This document shows positions 19,588 to 28,760 of a DNA stretch of 28,760 nucleotides, one piece after another. Numbering within the stretch: the first letter of the stretch is position 1; each line of letters opens with the position of its first letter. The stretch comes from Fragilariopsis cylindrus CCMP1102 (taxonomy: Eukaryota > Bacillariophyta > Bacillariophyceae > Bacillariales > Bacillariaceae), in assembly GCA_900095095.1 (NCBI GenBank), contig FMBT01000651.1:1-28760 (forward strand). The letters run 5' to 3'. The notes beneath the pieces are model-generated. The model had not been told where the DNA came from. It saw nothing but the letters and a program-made list of their open reading frames with translations, and searched no databases. Both the position numbers and the translations under genes were made by a program.

Positions 19588-21835
19588 CTACCATTTTCTG
19601 AGTTTCAGAGGTACGTAAGATTTAGGTACAAGATTTAGAGCTGTTTCAATGCGATTGGCCCATTTCTTTGGTTCTAATTTTGCTTCTAGCATCCAGTCAT
19701 TCATTTTGTCTGAATCGAAGTGCAAGCTGTCTGTAAGTGTAATACTTAAACTAGTTCTAATATGTTGTTGTTGACCACCTTGTTTTCTTGGTTTATTATA
19801 AATCCATGAACGAAGTGCATTTTTTGGTCCTCTGTTGCAACCCATTAGTGCTAATTTTTCCAGCCATCTCGCCCTTCTCATTTCTAGTGATTGGTGAAAT
19901 GTATAACATTTGTTAAGTTCCTCTCTAACTTGTTCGTTTGAGATGTGATTATCTTTTACATCATAGATTGTAATACTTATCATTTTCCTTAGAAATCTGT
20001 GGTGACAGACTTCAAGCTTCCTCCTTAGTTCTTCTGTTAATGCCCAACTTTCACATCCCCATAGGAGAATGTTGGTTACTGTAGCATTATATAGTCGAAT
20101 TCGTAGTGTCGCTGGTATATCTTTGTTACATAAGACACGTTTCATCGTAGCGAATGCACCATTGGCTTGATTAATACGGCGTTGAATGTCTAAATCATCT
20201 TTTAAGGATGGTGTAAAGATAGTACCAAGATATTTGAATTTATTGCAATATGAAAAGAATTCAAATTCATTGATTAATATGTCTGCTGTGTCCGTTGTTG
20301 TTGCTGTTTTCCCTGGTGGAGGGATGTACATTGCCTCAGTCTTCGAGTTTCCATCGCTTCTTCTGTCACCACAGTGGACGGTGAGTCCAAATCTAGTGAA
20401 GTGAGATTTGATGAGTTTCGAAGCATCTTCAATGTCTTTTCGTGACAGAAACACGTATGCAGCATCGTCTACATAGTAAGATTTCCAGAAAGAGAATGCT
20501 TTACCAGCTGTTGAGATTGGTATTTTCTTTTTCAGACTTGGATTGTATTTGATACTACCGTCCTTCTTGAGCTCATGCTTTCGAAAGTCGGGAGTGTCAA
20601 AGGTCCATTTCTTATCTAGTGTTGATGCGACAGCTTGGACTAGTAGAATAAATAATATCGGACCAAGATTATCACCTTGTTTTACACCTACGGTTCCTTC
20701 AATTTCGACTTCTTCTTCTCCTACTTTCATAATATAAGTAATATTAGTATGTAGTTTCTTGAGGATGACAATGAGACTATCCGGAATCCCGTATAGTTTC
20801 AGTATCTTCCACAGAAGTTCGCGATTGACAGAGTCAAATGCTTTAACAAGGTCTACGAATAATACGTGGGCTTCCAGTTGGTGTTCTCGTATTGTTTGTA
20901 GTGATGATTTCAGTGTGAATGTTGCGTCGGCACTTCCTTTCCCAAATAAGCATCCACATTGTTCATCAATACCAAAAGTATTGATGTGCATGGTTAGTCT
21001 TGTTGCTATAATTGAAGATATTAATTTAGCAATAATATTACCAAGCGCAATGCCGCGCCATTTATTTGGGTTTGAAAGGTCTCCTGTTTTTGGCAGGATA
21101 CATAGACCTAGGCGTGTGAACACTTCGGGGTTGTATTGGTTGTCAGTCCAATACTTTCGAATTGTATCTCGTAGTAGTAACATACCATAGTTGTCTAAAT
21201 TTTTGAATGCTTCCGTCGGTATACCATTTGGACCTGGACTTTTCTCGTATGCCATCTTGGAGAGTGCACGTTGAATTTCCTTGTCTGTTGGAAGGGCTCC
21301 TAATATAGGTTTTTCAGGTTGTTCATCTATTTCATTCAGTATTGATTCATCAAATTTGGTTCCTTCATGATTGTTATAAAGTTTGAGATAGAAATTTTTG
21401 AAGACCTCGGCGTTTTCGAGATCATTGGTACAATATTCTCCATTGGGCTTCTTCATCTTCATTGATGCTGTATTTTTGTGGTGACCGTACAGTCCTCCAG
21501 CTATTTCTTTCGTAGCTTTCCAGGCTGAACGTGGGTCGATGTCCATACAGCTTTCTAACTCTGATACTTTACTTGCTATCCATAATATTTTGGCTTCTTC
21601 TTTCTTTTTCTTGAGATTGGATCTGCTATTTTTTAGTATTGTCAAATTACTGATTGATTTGTCCTTGGAGTATTTTCCAAAGGATTTGTTCCGTGCATTG
21701 ATTTTTTCTAATAAAGCTTTCTGTGAAAGTTCGAACCATGGTTTCCTTTTTCTGACGTTATCATCTCCATCAAATAACTCTTCTGCTGTTATTTTAATAC
21801 ATTCTGATAGTTGATCGTAAGGATCAATATTATTA
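19517..21835 (-). mobile_element. Non-LTR (LINE-type) retrotransposon, 5' truncated
   Basis: The span covers the part similar to LINE ORF2: the linker after the endonuclease, the reverse transcriptase and the C-terminal region. The 5' end is placed where LINE-like protein sequence (IDPYDQLSECI) emerges from an (AAT)n-rich stretch at about 21820-21950. The 3' end is set arbitrarily at a (GA)n tract. No endonuclease domain can be found upstream on this strand. 5' truncation during target-primed reverse transcription is the ordinary explanation. Element borders and target site duplications remain undetermined. Confidence 0.65.
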
Positions 21836-21885
21836 TTATTACTAAATGATATTATTATTACTATTATTATCATCACTATCTTCAT
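19588..21885 (-). CDS. LINE-type reverse transcriptase, intact frame
   Basis: This start, the first in-frame ATG, gives 765 residues; the frame stays open upstream to a TAA at 22126-22128. Visible RT blocks, in order (numbered from the TTG at 21999), are: PGPNGIP (255-261); KWRGIALGN (313-321); FVDLVKAFDSVN (motif A, 381-392); GVKQGDNLGP (motif B, 438-447); and YVDD (motif C, 509-512), giving the catalytic aspartates. FKYLG and the downstream LLWGCESW and RRARWLEKLAL segments follow, typical of L1/RTE-like elements. The protein copies element RNA into DNA at the target site. The N-terminal 55 or so residues are Asn/Ile-rich and come from microsatellite DNA. No stops interrupt the RT, so the copy is young or under constraint. 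The clade is not fixed. Confidence 0.88.
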   Translation of the reverse strand: MKIVMIIIVIIISFSNNNNIDPYDQLSECIKITAEELFDGDDNVRKRKPWFELSQKALLEKINARNKSFGKYSKDKSISNLTILKNSRSNLKKKKEEAKILWIASKVSELESCMDIDPRSAWKATKEIAGGLYGHHKNTASMKMKKPNGEYCTNDLENAEVFKNFYLKLYNNHEGTKFDESILNEIDEQPEKPILGALPTDKEIQRALSKMAYEKSPGPNGIPTEAFKNLDNYGMLLLRDTIRKYWTDNQYNPEVFTRLGLCILPKTGDLSNPNKWRGIALGNIIAKLISSIIATRLTMHINTFGIDEQCGCLFGKGSADATFTLKSSLQTIREHQLEAHVLFVDLVKAFDSVNRELLWKILKLYGIPDSLIVILKKLHTNITYIMKVGEEEVEIEGTVGVKQGDNLGPILFILLVQAVASTLDKKWTFDTPDFRKHELKKDGSIKYNPSLKKKIPISTAGKAFSFWKSYYVDDAAYVFLSRKDIEDASKLIKSHFTRFGLTVHCGDRRSDGNSKTEAMYIPPPGKTATTTDTADILINEFEFFSYCNKFKYLGTIFTPSLKDDLDIQRRINQANGAFATMKRVLCNKDIPATLRIRLYNATVTNILLWGCESWALTEELRRKLEVCHHRFLRKMISITIYDVKDNHISNEQVREELNKCYTFHQSLEMRRARWLEKLALMGCNRGPKNALRSWIYNKPRKQGGQQQHIRTSLSITLTDSLHFDSDKMNDWMLEAKLEPKKWANRIETALNLVPKSYVPLKLRKW

Positions 21886-22775
21886 AATCGTGTTGATATT
21901 ATTACTATTAATATTATTATTATTGGTATCAATAATTATATTGTTCGTGTTGTTGTTGGGATTGGATGTTGATTTAGAATCTGTTATGTTTTTGTACAAT
22001 AAATCTTTAAAATCGTCTGGACGTTCTAAGATTTTATACCATTCTATTTTCTTCTTCTTCTTCTTCTCCTCCGTAACAATCGATTGATGGGTTCTATAAA
22101 TGCATACGGTATTATTATCGCCGTTTTATTACGTACATTTAAACGGCGAGTGAATGATATGACTTGAGCGCAGCGTCAAAGCTGCTTGGAGTCTATGATT
22201 TTACGACTACGTCATGCAGAAGCGAGTTGATATTTTATTATGGTAAATGCCGATAATGTATAGGCAGTATTTGTATATTTTCTATTCGTAGTTATTTTTA
22301 GTATTCATTCGGCATTACGACAAGCAATTGAAGGAGAACAACGCACAGCTTAATTCTATAGTTTATTTATTTAGCAATTGTCTTGTGACGTCGCGACAGT
22401 ATTGTATATAATACTTCTTTTTATATAACATCTTTGTACTCTAACGTAATCCAGCAGGAGAACTAATTAACATTTATTTATTTTCACAATCTTCGCTTGT
22501 ATCGCTCATAATCCATTAAACGGTATTTTGTATTATTATTTATTGTATGCCATTTACGGTATGTTGTTACGGTATTTTTGGATTGGAAAAAAAAGGAGAA
22601 CATCGTGACGTGCGCGTGAGGTGTCAAAAAGCTTTTGCATTCTTCTCGCTTTGCATTAGCGCGCCAATATTATCAATTTTATTTTGTTATGCCAGTACTA
22701 CCGTACCGTACTGTAATACTGTACTACTGTATGATGAATGATGAATGATGAAGTCAAGTGACGTCACGGTCAATT

Positions 22776-22814
22776 CAATCCAATCCAATCCAATCCAATC
22801 CAATCCAATCAATC
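22776..22814. repeat. (CAATC)n microsatellite
   Basis: Seven or more pentanucleotide units. Confidence 0.95.
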
Positions 22815-22830
22815 ATTTTTATTTTAATCG

Positions 22831-22876
22831 AGTCGAGTCGAGTTGAGTCGAGTGAGTCGAGTAGAGTCGAGTCGAT
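22831..22876. repeat. (GAGTC)n imperfect microsatellite
   Basis: Units vary (gagtc, gagtt, gagta) and it lies only 16 bases after the (CAATC)n array. Confidence 0.9.
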
Positions 22877-23555
22877 TGACGTCGCAAAACAAAGTTGTTC
22901 AAAGCATGTCACGACCAACCATAGTATTATTATGATGAAACCCGTATTTCATTTATTTATTAATTATTATTTGTCTATTCATTTTGGACTACATACCTTA
23001 TAAGAATAATGGCGTTGCGTGTAGGTTCTTGTACGCTTAGTAGAGTCACCTATCATTATTATTATGAATTATTTTTTTGATGATCAGTACATGACTTATG
23101 TGAAGAGCCTTCTTTTATTATTGTACTAATGCACATACGTAGCCAGACACTTATTACATAATTCTCTATTTCCTTATTTGCATATATATTTTGTCTTCTT
23201 TGTAGTACGCGTACTATCTTATATGTTGAACATCAATACTGTACTATTAAAGTAGTTAGTGTTCTTTGCGCGCGTACTAATCAATGAACCCGTCTACAGT
23301 AGTTATTAGTCGTACTTTCTCATAGTAATGCGAACTCCACATAGTACACTGGAACACATCAGCAACATTCACTGGTACAGTACTTGAAGTACATTAAGAA
23401 GATCAAGATCAAGTCGTTCAAGACTACATTACTACCGGTTACCAATAAAAAAAGCGAAGCAAGTTACAGTATACAGCACAGTATACAGTTTAGTAGAGTA
23501 AGTCGACGACTTAGTAGCTGCGACATCGGCATCGACATCGACTCAATCAAATCGC

Positions 23556-23602
23556 ACATCACATCACATCACATCACATCACATCACATCACATCACATC
23601 AC
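23556..23602. repeat. (ATCAC)n microsatellite
   Basis: About nine perfect units. They produce a His/Ile/Thr/Ser-repeat frame that is not a gene. Confidence 0.95.
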
Positions 23603-24225
23603 ACCCACAAAGGAGACACCCAACATACATAAATAAATACAGTACTGTACTCGCTTTGCGTTTATTACATTCTTGACATTGACAATAGCATTGACATAGA
23701 CATTCTACGATTAAGCAAGACCCAACATCCTTTTCTTGACATTTTTGCACAGACAAGATAGATTCACATTCGTTCGTCCGCATTTTCGGACAGACATTTC
23801 AGATATTTATAGTGGAGCAAGCAAAGCAAAGCAAGTCAAGTAGTAAAATAAATAAATAAATATTAATTGTAAGTGTCAATATAAAGATATACTACAGTAG
23901 TACAGTTATACAGTCAGTATCTAACCAGATACAGATTCAGTGACTACGATACATTACTACTGTTACATTGACAACTAACTCCTCCCTCCAAAGATACAAA
24001 TCAGCGGTACAAACTGATTGACTGTAGTGACTTACTCACTCACTCACTCGCTCACTGTTTTTTGTCTTTTTCTTTTCTTTCGGAAAGATATTTTACGATT
24101 CACAAAAGCACAAGCACGACCCTAATCCTTCATTCATATTGATTCGACACATCTTGACTTAACTTGGCATTCATTATATATCCTAAATTTGAATTTTCTT
24201 TAATTCACAACACGCACAACACGTA

Positions 24226-24282
24226 TCACGTACCACGTACCACGTATAGTCACAATATCAAATCAAATCAAATCAAATCAAA
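24226..24282 (+). repeat. (CACGTAC)n followed by (TCAAA)n leader repeats
   Basis: Three CACGTAC-type units are followed by five TCAAA units (24258-24282), ending 28 bases before the ATG at 24311. The TCAAA tract mirrors that before the gene at 5088. Confidence 0.85.
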
Positions 24283-24310
24283 TATATAATATATAATATC
24301 TATTATCATT

Positions 24311-25171
24311 ATGACAGATGAAGGTTCCTCATTACGATTAACAGCAGAATCTGTACGTGATGAAGTACATAATTACAGTTCAACACATTCGAATGATTTT
24401 GGTCCTACGAGTGATGATGGAAAATCAAGAATACCGATGAAAAAGTTAATGAAAATATTTAAGATAAAAAAATCCTCCTCCACCGAACGACAAAATTTAT
24501 TTAGAGGTATTGTGAATGATGTATGTGAATTAGAAATGATTGATGATATTGGTAAAGTTCTTGTATTACGAGATAATGTTGATAATGATGATAATGATGA
24601 TGAAAGTGCAAGTGTATCAGACGAAGAAGAACACGACTATAATGATATGGGTTATGGTGACGCGGCACCAACAATACAAATTGCAGCATTAAATGATAAA
24701 GATAAAAGAGAAAATCGATTTAAAGTACCAGGACCATCACGATCAGGTGAATTAAGTGTTGCAACTGCAGATGGTATAGGCGTATATGAAGATTCAGATG
24801 AATTGAAAGGAAATGGTGAAGCTGTACGACGACAAGGATATAAACGTCGTGGTTCTGTTACAAGATATTCAATTGTTGCACAAAATGATGTTGTGGATGA
24901 ATATAAAGCGCATGAAGATATTATTAATCGATTTCGTAGAGATTCATTAAAAATTGAAAGTTCTATGAATAATTTAAGTATTGGTAGTGGTGGTGATAAA
25001 TCTGAAAATAATACTAGTAATGGGAGCGGAAATAAAAAAAGCGGACGTGGTAGTAGTAAACCAAAAAAAGGAGGACGTGGTAGTAGAAAACAAAAAGATC
25101 AGCAGGTTGATAAGGATGGTAATGCTGTATCAAGATTATTTCGTCGTGGTAGATTTTCATTAGCATTTTAA
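24311..25171 (+). CDS. Charged unknown protein with GYGDAAP and RRxS motifs
   Basis: The frame encodes 286 residues from ATG. I do not recognise a domain. Residues 41-56 are strongly basic (MKKLMKIFKIKK). Residues 90-112 are acidic (DNDDNDDES, EEEHDYND) and lead into MGYGDAAP (113-120). Residues 173-188 read RRQGYKRRGSVTRYSI. The pairing of a YGDA-P motif with a later RRxS-V block recalls a group of uncharacterised diatom proteins, from memory only. R-R-x-S sites occur at 179-182 and 209-212, and RRGRFSL lies near the end; these match the basophilic (PKA-like) kinase consensus. The tail (235-262) is Gly/Lys/Ser-rich. There is no signal peptide or membrane span. A phospho-regulated, disordered protein is a plausible reading, no more. 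Confidence 0.65.
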   Translation: MTDEGSSLRLTAESVRDEVHNYSSTHSNDFGPTSDDGKSRIPMKKLMKIFKIKKSSSTERQNLFRGIVNDVCELEMIDDIGKVLVLRDNVDNDDNDDESASVSDEEEHDYNDMGYGDAAPTIQIAALNDKDKRENRFKVPGPSRSGELSVATADGIGVYEDSDELKGNGEAVRRQGYKRRGSVTRYSIVAQNDVVDEYKAHEDIINRFRRDSLKIESSMNNLSIGSGGDKSENNTSNGSGNKKSGRGSSKPKKGGRGSRKQKDQQVDKDGNAVSRLFRRGRFSLAF

Positions 25172-25279
25172 ATAAAAGAAGAGATATTAGATAAAAAAAG
25201 ATTAAAATTAACTTTGAAATTGAAATGAATATATTATACTATTATGTCTTTTTACGAATGAAAACTGGACTAAATAAAA

Positions 25280-25298
25280 TCGAATCGAATCGAATCGA
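25280..25298. repeat. (CGAAT)4 microsatellite
   Basis: Four pentanucleotide units just downstream of the gene ending at 25171. Confidence 0.9.
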
Positions 25299-26418
25299 AA
25301 ATTGAATTGAATGTCAATGCCTGACATTCATTTATTTTCGTTTGATGGTAGTGTGGTGATATAAAAAATATATAGCATAGCATAACAAATATAATATAAT
25401 GAAAATTAAACTAAGTAAATTTAAATATAATCGAAACTACAAATACTTTCATTAATGAAGAGAACGTCGGAAATGCCTAGTATCTTTTTTCGCAAAAATG
25501 ACCTTATGATTTTAGCGCCCACTATGTACGTGTTAATTTTGAATCACTAGTCATTCATGAGTGAGTCATTTTAAAAGGTAATGCATGTTTGCACTCACAA
25601 AATAGATAAGTGGAACTATTTTTTTCAAACTAAATTATTTTTTTCCTATACAAGAAGACTATACTGGACCATAATATACTACTTTTAAAAAGTTTGTGAA
25701 AAAGTTCTTTCTTAATAAATATATTTATTGATCCTTATTATCAATGTTTACGAAAACTACAGTACCGTAATAAATCAAAATAAATATAATCGAAAATACA
25801 AATATTATTTATAATCCTTCCGGTATACGCGGCGGCGACCGACCCCCCTTTTAGGTTAGGGGCACTACGGTAGTTTTATCTAAGTTCTACATTCTGGGTG
25901 GGTGTTCATCCTATTAAGTGATTTGTGAGATACCCAATGATTGACTTCTTCTATGCTGTCGTCCGTGTGTTGCTATGGTCGTTCGTCGTCTGTCTTTTTT
26001 TCTTCTTCTCTAGCTGTCGATTTCTCCAGAGTAAACGTCGATCTTCAGGTGGTGTATGCGTGACATCACTTTGGTCGTCGTGCAATAATGTTCTCTCATT
26101 GTTATTGCATTCAGTCTTTTGACTTCTATAGTGAGTGAGATTCGACTTTCTTGTGTGTTCTGGTGTTGTTGTATGTTCAACTGTCTTAACCGTGTATAAT
26201 CTCTCTTTCCTTCCTTCCTTCTTCTCTACTACTCCCATATTGTTGGAAAATGATCCGTTTTACGTACGATATCGCTATGACAATCTATAGAATTTAGGTT
26301 TCCTGTTAACTTTGTTTCCTTATTTTACCTTTTCATATACATTATTCCTAAGTTGTGACCCTTGGGTTTGTCTTTTATGCATTCTGGTATTTCCTTTCTA
26401 CACTATTGTTCATTACGC

Positions 26419-26434
26419 GAATACAATTGTATTC
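26419..26434. repeat. 16-bp perfect palindrome
   Basis: gaatacaattgtattc is its own reverse complement. A shorter form, atacaattgtat, recurs near 26619. Confidence 0.9.
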
Positions 26435-26968
26435 TTTGCCGTCAGCTACTAGCTTGCTGCCGTCTGCTATTGGTCTGAAATGGTTTCTCATTCGTCAAAC
26501 ATTGTTCTTTGCCGAATGTTATTGTTCTTCGATCATAGAACAATAAATACAATTCTCATCTCAATGTTACACTTTCTCATTTCAGTGTTCTCATTATTGT
26601 TGGATTCTCATTTGTTCATACAATTGTATCGGTCGCGTCAATCGTGCATTATTTCATTCGCGCCAACACATATTAGTTATGATGAATTGTGATATACAGT
26701 ACGTCAAAAATAAATAGTAAAATAGTACTATGAAGTAAATAGGCTGTGTACAAGCTTAATTTATACTATGTATATCTACCTTCATGTTTATAAATATTAG
26801 AATTATCTACCAATGTATTTATCTATTTTTTTTACAGAAGAATTCAGACACGATTCGATCTCGATTTGATTCTCGATTTGATGAATTCGATTAGAGTCTT
26901 TTTTCTTTCATTTTCGTATTTCATTCTTTCATTCTTTCATTCTTCTTGCTTTGCTTTTCTATGCTTTT

Positions 26969-27775
26969 CTATAATGAAATATTTTTACTTTTACTATTTC
27001 GACGACCAATACATATAGTATTATGAAAATTTTGAATTAATCTTTCATCATCTTTTTGTGGTATATTTAATTCATAATCTAATTCTTTTACAAGTTTTTG
27101 AACAAGTTTTTGATGGGCTTTTTTTATTTCATTCTCAATATCAGTGGTATCAGTAGTATCAGTAGTATCAGTAGTATCAGTAGTATCAGCAATAGTGGTA
27201 TCATTAGTATCAACAGGATGTTTTAATGATAATGATAATGATGTTTGTTTCCATTGCCATTGCAATTTGTTGAATACTATTGGACGAGCTGATATTACTG
27301 TCGTCGGATTTGTCATTGCGTTTCACTGCATTACAAATTAATTCATTGATCATTAATTCTTTTTCTATTGAAATTCCTCCTGTTGTATTACTATTCTTGT
27401 TTTTACTTCGCCATAATTCAATAGATTTGCGTATCACATTTGGTTTCACACCACTACACATTACTGGACTATTATGAACATTATTATTATTACTATCAGA
27501 ATGATTATAGCATATATATTCTGTTAGTTTTTTAAAAATAGTATACATGCATTCAATGTTGGTAACTCATTTACAAGTAAATCAATTTGAATTTGATCAT
27601 CTTGATCTTCTTCTTGATCTACAAGTAAATCAATTTGATCATCTTGATCTTGTTCTTGCTCGTTATTACCATTATTATTACTTTCATTACCATATCATTA
27701 ACTGTTATCATTGCTACCGGTATTATTATATCCTAAAAATTCGTGTATCATTTGAACATGCATTTCCATTTCCAT
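26969..27775 (-). pseudogene. Frame-broken unknown gene
   Basis: Three protein-like stretches follow one another on the minus strand. Segment 1 opens MEMEMHVQMIHEFLG at 27775, meets tandem in-frame stops TAA TGA (27700-27695), and then stays open to 27524 with Glu/Gln/Asp-rich sequence and a repeated QIDLLV. Segment 2 (27548-27210) is in the -1 frame and reads YTIFKKLTEYICYN, VIRKSIELWRSK and EKELMINELICN. Segment 3 (27316-26969) is back in the first frame, with a TDT repeat and KAHQKLVQKLVKELDYELN. The -1 step coincides with an A-AAA-AAC heptamer (27533-27527) directly before a TAA. Compensating indels in a decayed gene explain all of this most simply. Segment 2 or 3 alone could also be a small real gene. 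No family is recognised. Confidence 0.45.
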
Positions 27776-28760
27776 TGTTGTTACTGTATACTATTATTCA
27801 TATTGATTCGGATTCGACTTCAAATAATTCAAATGGGCGGTCTTTCTTTTGTTTGGCACATGAATGTTCTGTGCAGTACCGTACTGTAAGTAAAGTGTTG
27901 TGTCGAATATAGTTCGTTCGTTCGGGTAGTTAGTACCACGGCCTTACTTCAAATGCAGTAATGCTAATATATTATTATGCGTCCAAAACAACGTGAGCTA
28001 CTTCTTGCTTGTGCAGTAATGCTATGAAAGCAAGATTTACGTAGTTATAATACTATTTGATATTTGTTTAAAAGAGAACAAACAAAATAAGAAGACCCAA
28101 AACATACCTGTAGGACCTACGAGGTCGTAAGTAAGTAACAGTCGTTTTCAAAAAACTTCAATATTGCTTTCAATCTTCAAGTTAAGTGGCATATGGTATG
28201 TAATGTATGTAGGAATGTATGTAATGTGGGTATTTTAAGTGAAGGCAGAGCGCGAATGAATCGAATCTCGTATGGCGTTACTGTACATACGTATTATTAC
28301 GTACGTATGGTCATCGTTTCATCTATTTTTGTTTTATGCGTCATAGTCATCGTTTTTTTTAATTTAATAATTGATTCTAAAACCCGCTTCCACTTCGCAA
28401 TTTTACAATTTAAAAAATCATTCTTCAATTCCTAATCGTGATAATAGTCGCGTCGTCTTTTTTCTGACGAACATATCATGACGAAAATATCAGTCTTATA
28501 TAACACCGAACTTGAACACTACTTTAGGGCGTATGAATAAACTGTGAAATTGAAAGGAGAAGGTAGGCAGTGAAGAACGAAGTTATGATAGAATTACTGC
28601 ACAGGGAGGTAGGACTCGACTCGACTCGACTTCGTCATTAATAATTATCGGCACTTTGTCACATTATCGCGAACTATGGCCGATATGAAGTTTTTGGCAT
28701 GGACATTAATAATTTTTAATATATCATAACAAATACCCTACATGCCTCATTTTACTGCAT
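27776..28760. other. Spacer to the window end
   Basis: Contains a (ATGTA)-type repeat near 28190-28225, an inverted repeat catacgta/tacgtatg (about 28285-28308) and (GACTC)n near 28616-28630. An 80-codon plus-strand frame starts inside the ATGTA repeat and is not supported as a gene. Confidence 0.4.

Larger units (their letters stand above)
21886..24310. other. 2.4-kb spacer rich in pentanucleotide repeats
   Basis: Contains the inverted repeat cgccgttt/aaacggcg (22119-22148), the palindrome-like gtaccgtactgtaatac near 22691-22710, and several pentanucleotide arrays listed separately. No supported gene. Confidence 0.45.
25172..26968. other. 1.8-kb spacer
   Basis: Contains (CGAAT)4 at 25280-25298, a 22-bp imperfect direct repeat (aaatataatcgaaa, near 25423 and 25783), a short GC-rich island at about 25818-25862, and the palindrome at 26419-26434. 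A 95-codon minus-strand frame at 25951-26238 has no supporting feature. Confidence 0.4.

Noticed and set aside
20759-21190. 143-codon plus-strand frame and other frames opposite the reverse transcriptase
   Set aside because: They are shadows of the RT frame, which has strong family motifs.
25951-26238. 95-codon minus-strand frame, Arg/Lys/Thr/Glu-rich
   Set aside because: It begins with ATG but shows no domain, signal peptide or neighbour support, and its composition follows CTT/TCC-rich simple sequence.
26526-26550. Hairpin attgttct/agaacaat as a terminator
   Set aside because: A stem of eight A/T-rich pairs in a eukaryotic spacer, with no gene ending beside it, gives no support for such a role.
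27524-27548. Programmed -1 frameshift as a firm call
   Set aside because: The heptamer fits, but upstream in-frame stops and the need for a second, opposite shift make a decayed gene more likely; kept only as a finding.
1-28760. tRNA or rRNA genes
   Set aside because: I looked for GTTCGA-type T-arms with matching A-box sequence and acceptor stems; the GTTCGA occurrences I checked (for example near 879, 1006, 4527 and 21731) have no such partners.

Overview
The window reads as nuclear DNA of a diatom, probably a pennate such as the Fragilariopsis/Pseudo-nitzschia group; the species cannot be fixed from the sequence. It is AT-rich, with long gene-poor spacers full of microsatellites and short proteins rich in Asp, Asn and Ser. 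Two genes show clear GT-AG introns. A haem oxygenase carries a bipartite, diatom-style plastid leader. Two small proteins have sequence styles I associate with diatoms or other stramenopiles.

Layout. 0.3-1.4 kb (minus): a two-exon gene for a small secreted protein with eight cysteines, beside a decayed copy of its last exon. 1.55-1.89 kb: two tandem 171-bp exon-like units. 2.45-3.5 kb (plus): plastid haem oxygenase. 5.09-5.99 kb (plus): secreted protein with a dirigent/allene-oxide-cyclase-like barrel. 6.36-6.9 kb (minus): remnant or last exons of a membrane protein. 7.6-8.25 kb (minus): acidic unknown protein. 9.1-9.97 kb (minus): coiled coil followed by two copies of a VP-PG-VTCP-GGQ module. 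10.4-13.5 kb: no genes; a heptanucleotide minisatellite followed by a strongly decayed tandem array with units of roughly 130-240 bp. 15.5-17.3 kb (minus): spliced Golgi-type GT32-like glycosyltransferase. 18.5-19.3 kb (minus): Ser/Asp-rich diatom-type unknown protein. 19.6-21.9 kb (minus): intact reverse transcriptase frame of a non-LTR (LINE) element without an endonuclease domain. 24.3-25.2 kb (plus): basic/acidic unknown protein with RRxS sites. 27.0-27.8 kb (minus): a frame-broken locus.

There is no operon or pathway cluster. Genes stand alone on both strands, separated by 0.3-5 kb. The haem oxygenase is the only metabolic gene with a firm function (biliverdin formation in the plastid). 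Two genes are predicted to be secreted and one to act in the Golgi. The unusual material is the cysteine-rich gene with its decayed copy, the decayed satellite, the LINE frame that begins inside a microsatellite, and the 27-kb locus whose frame switches at an A-AAA-AAC heptamer. I saw no convincing tRNA, rRNA or CRISPR array.
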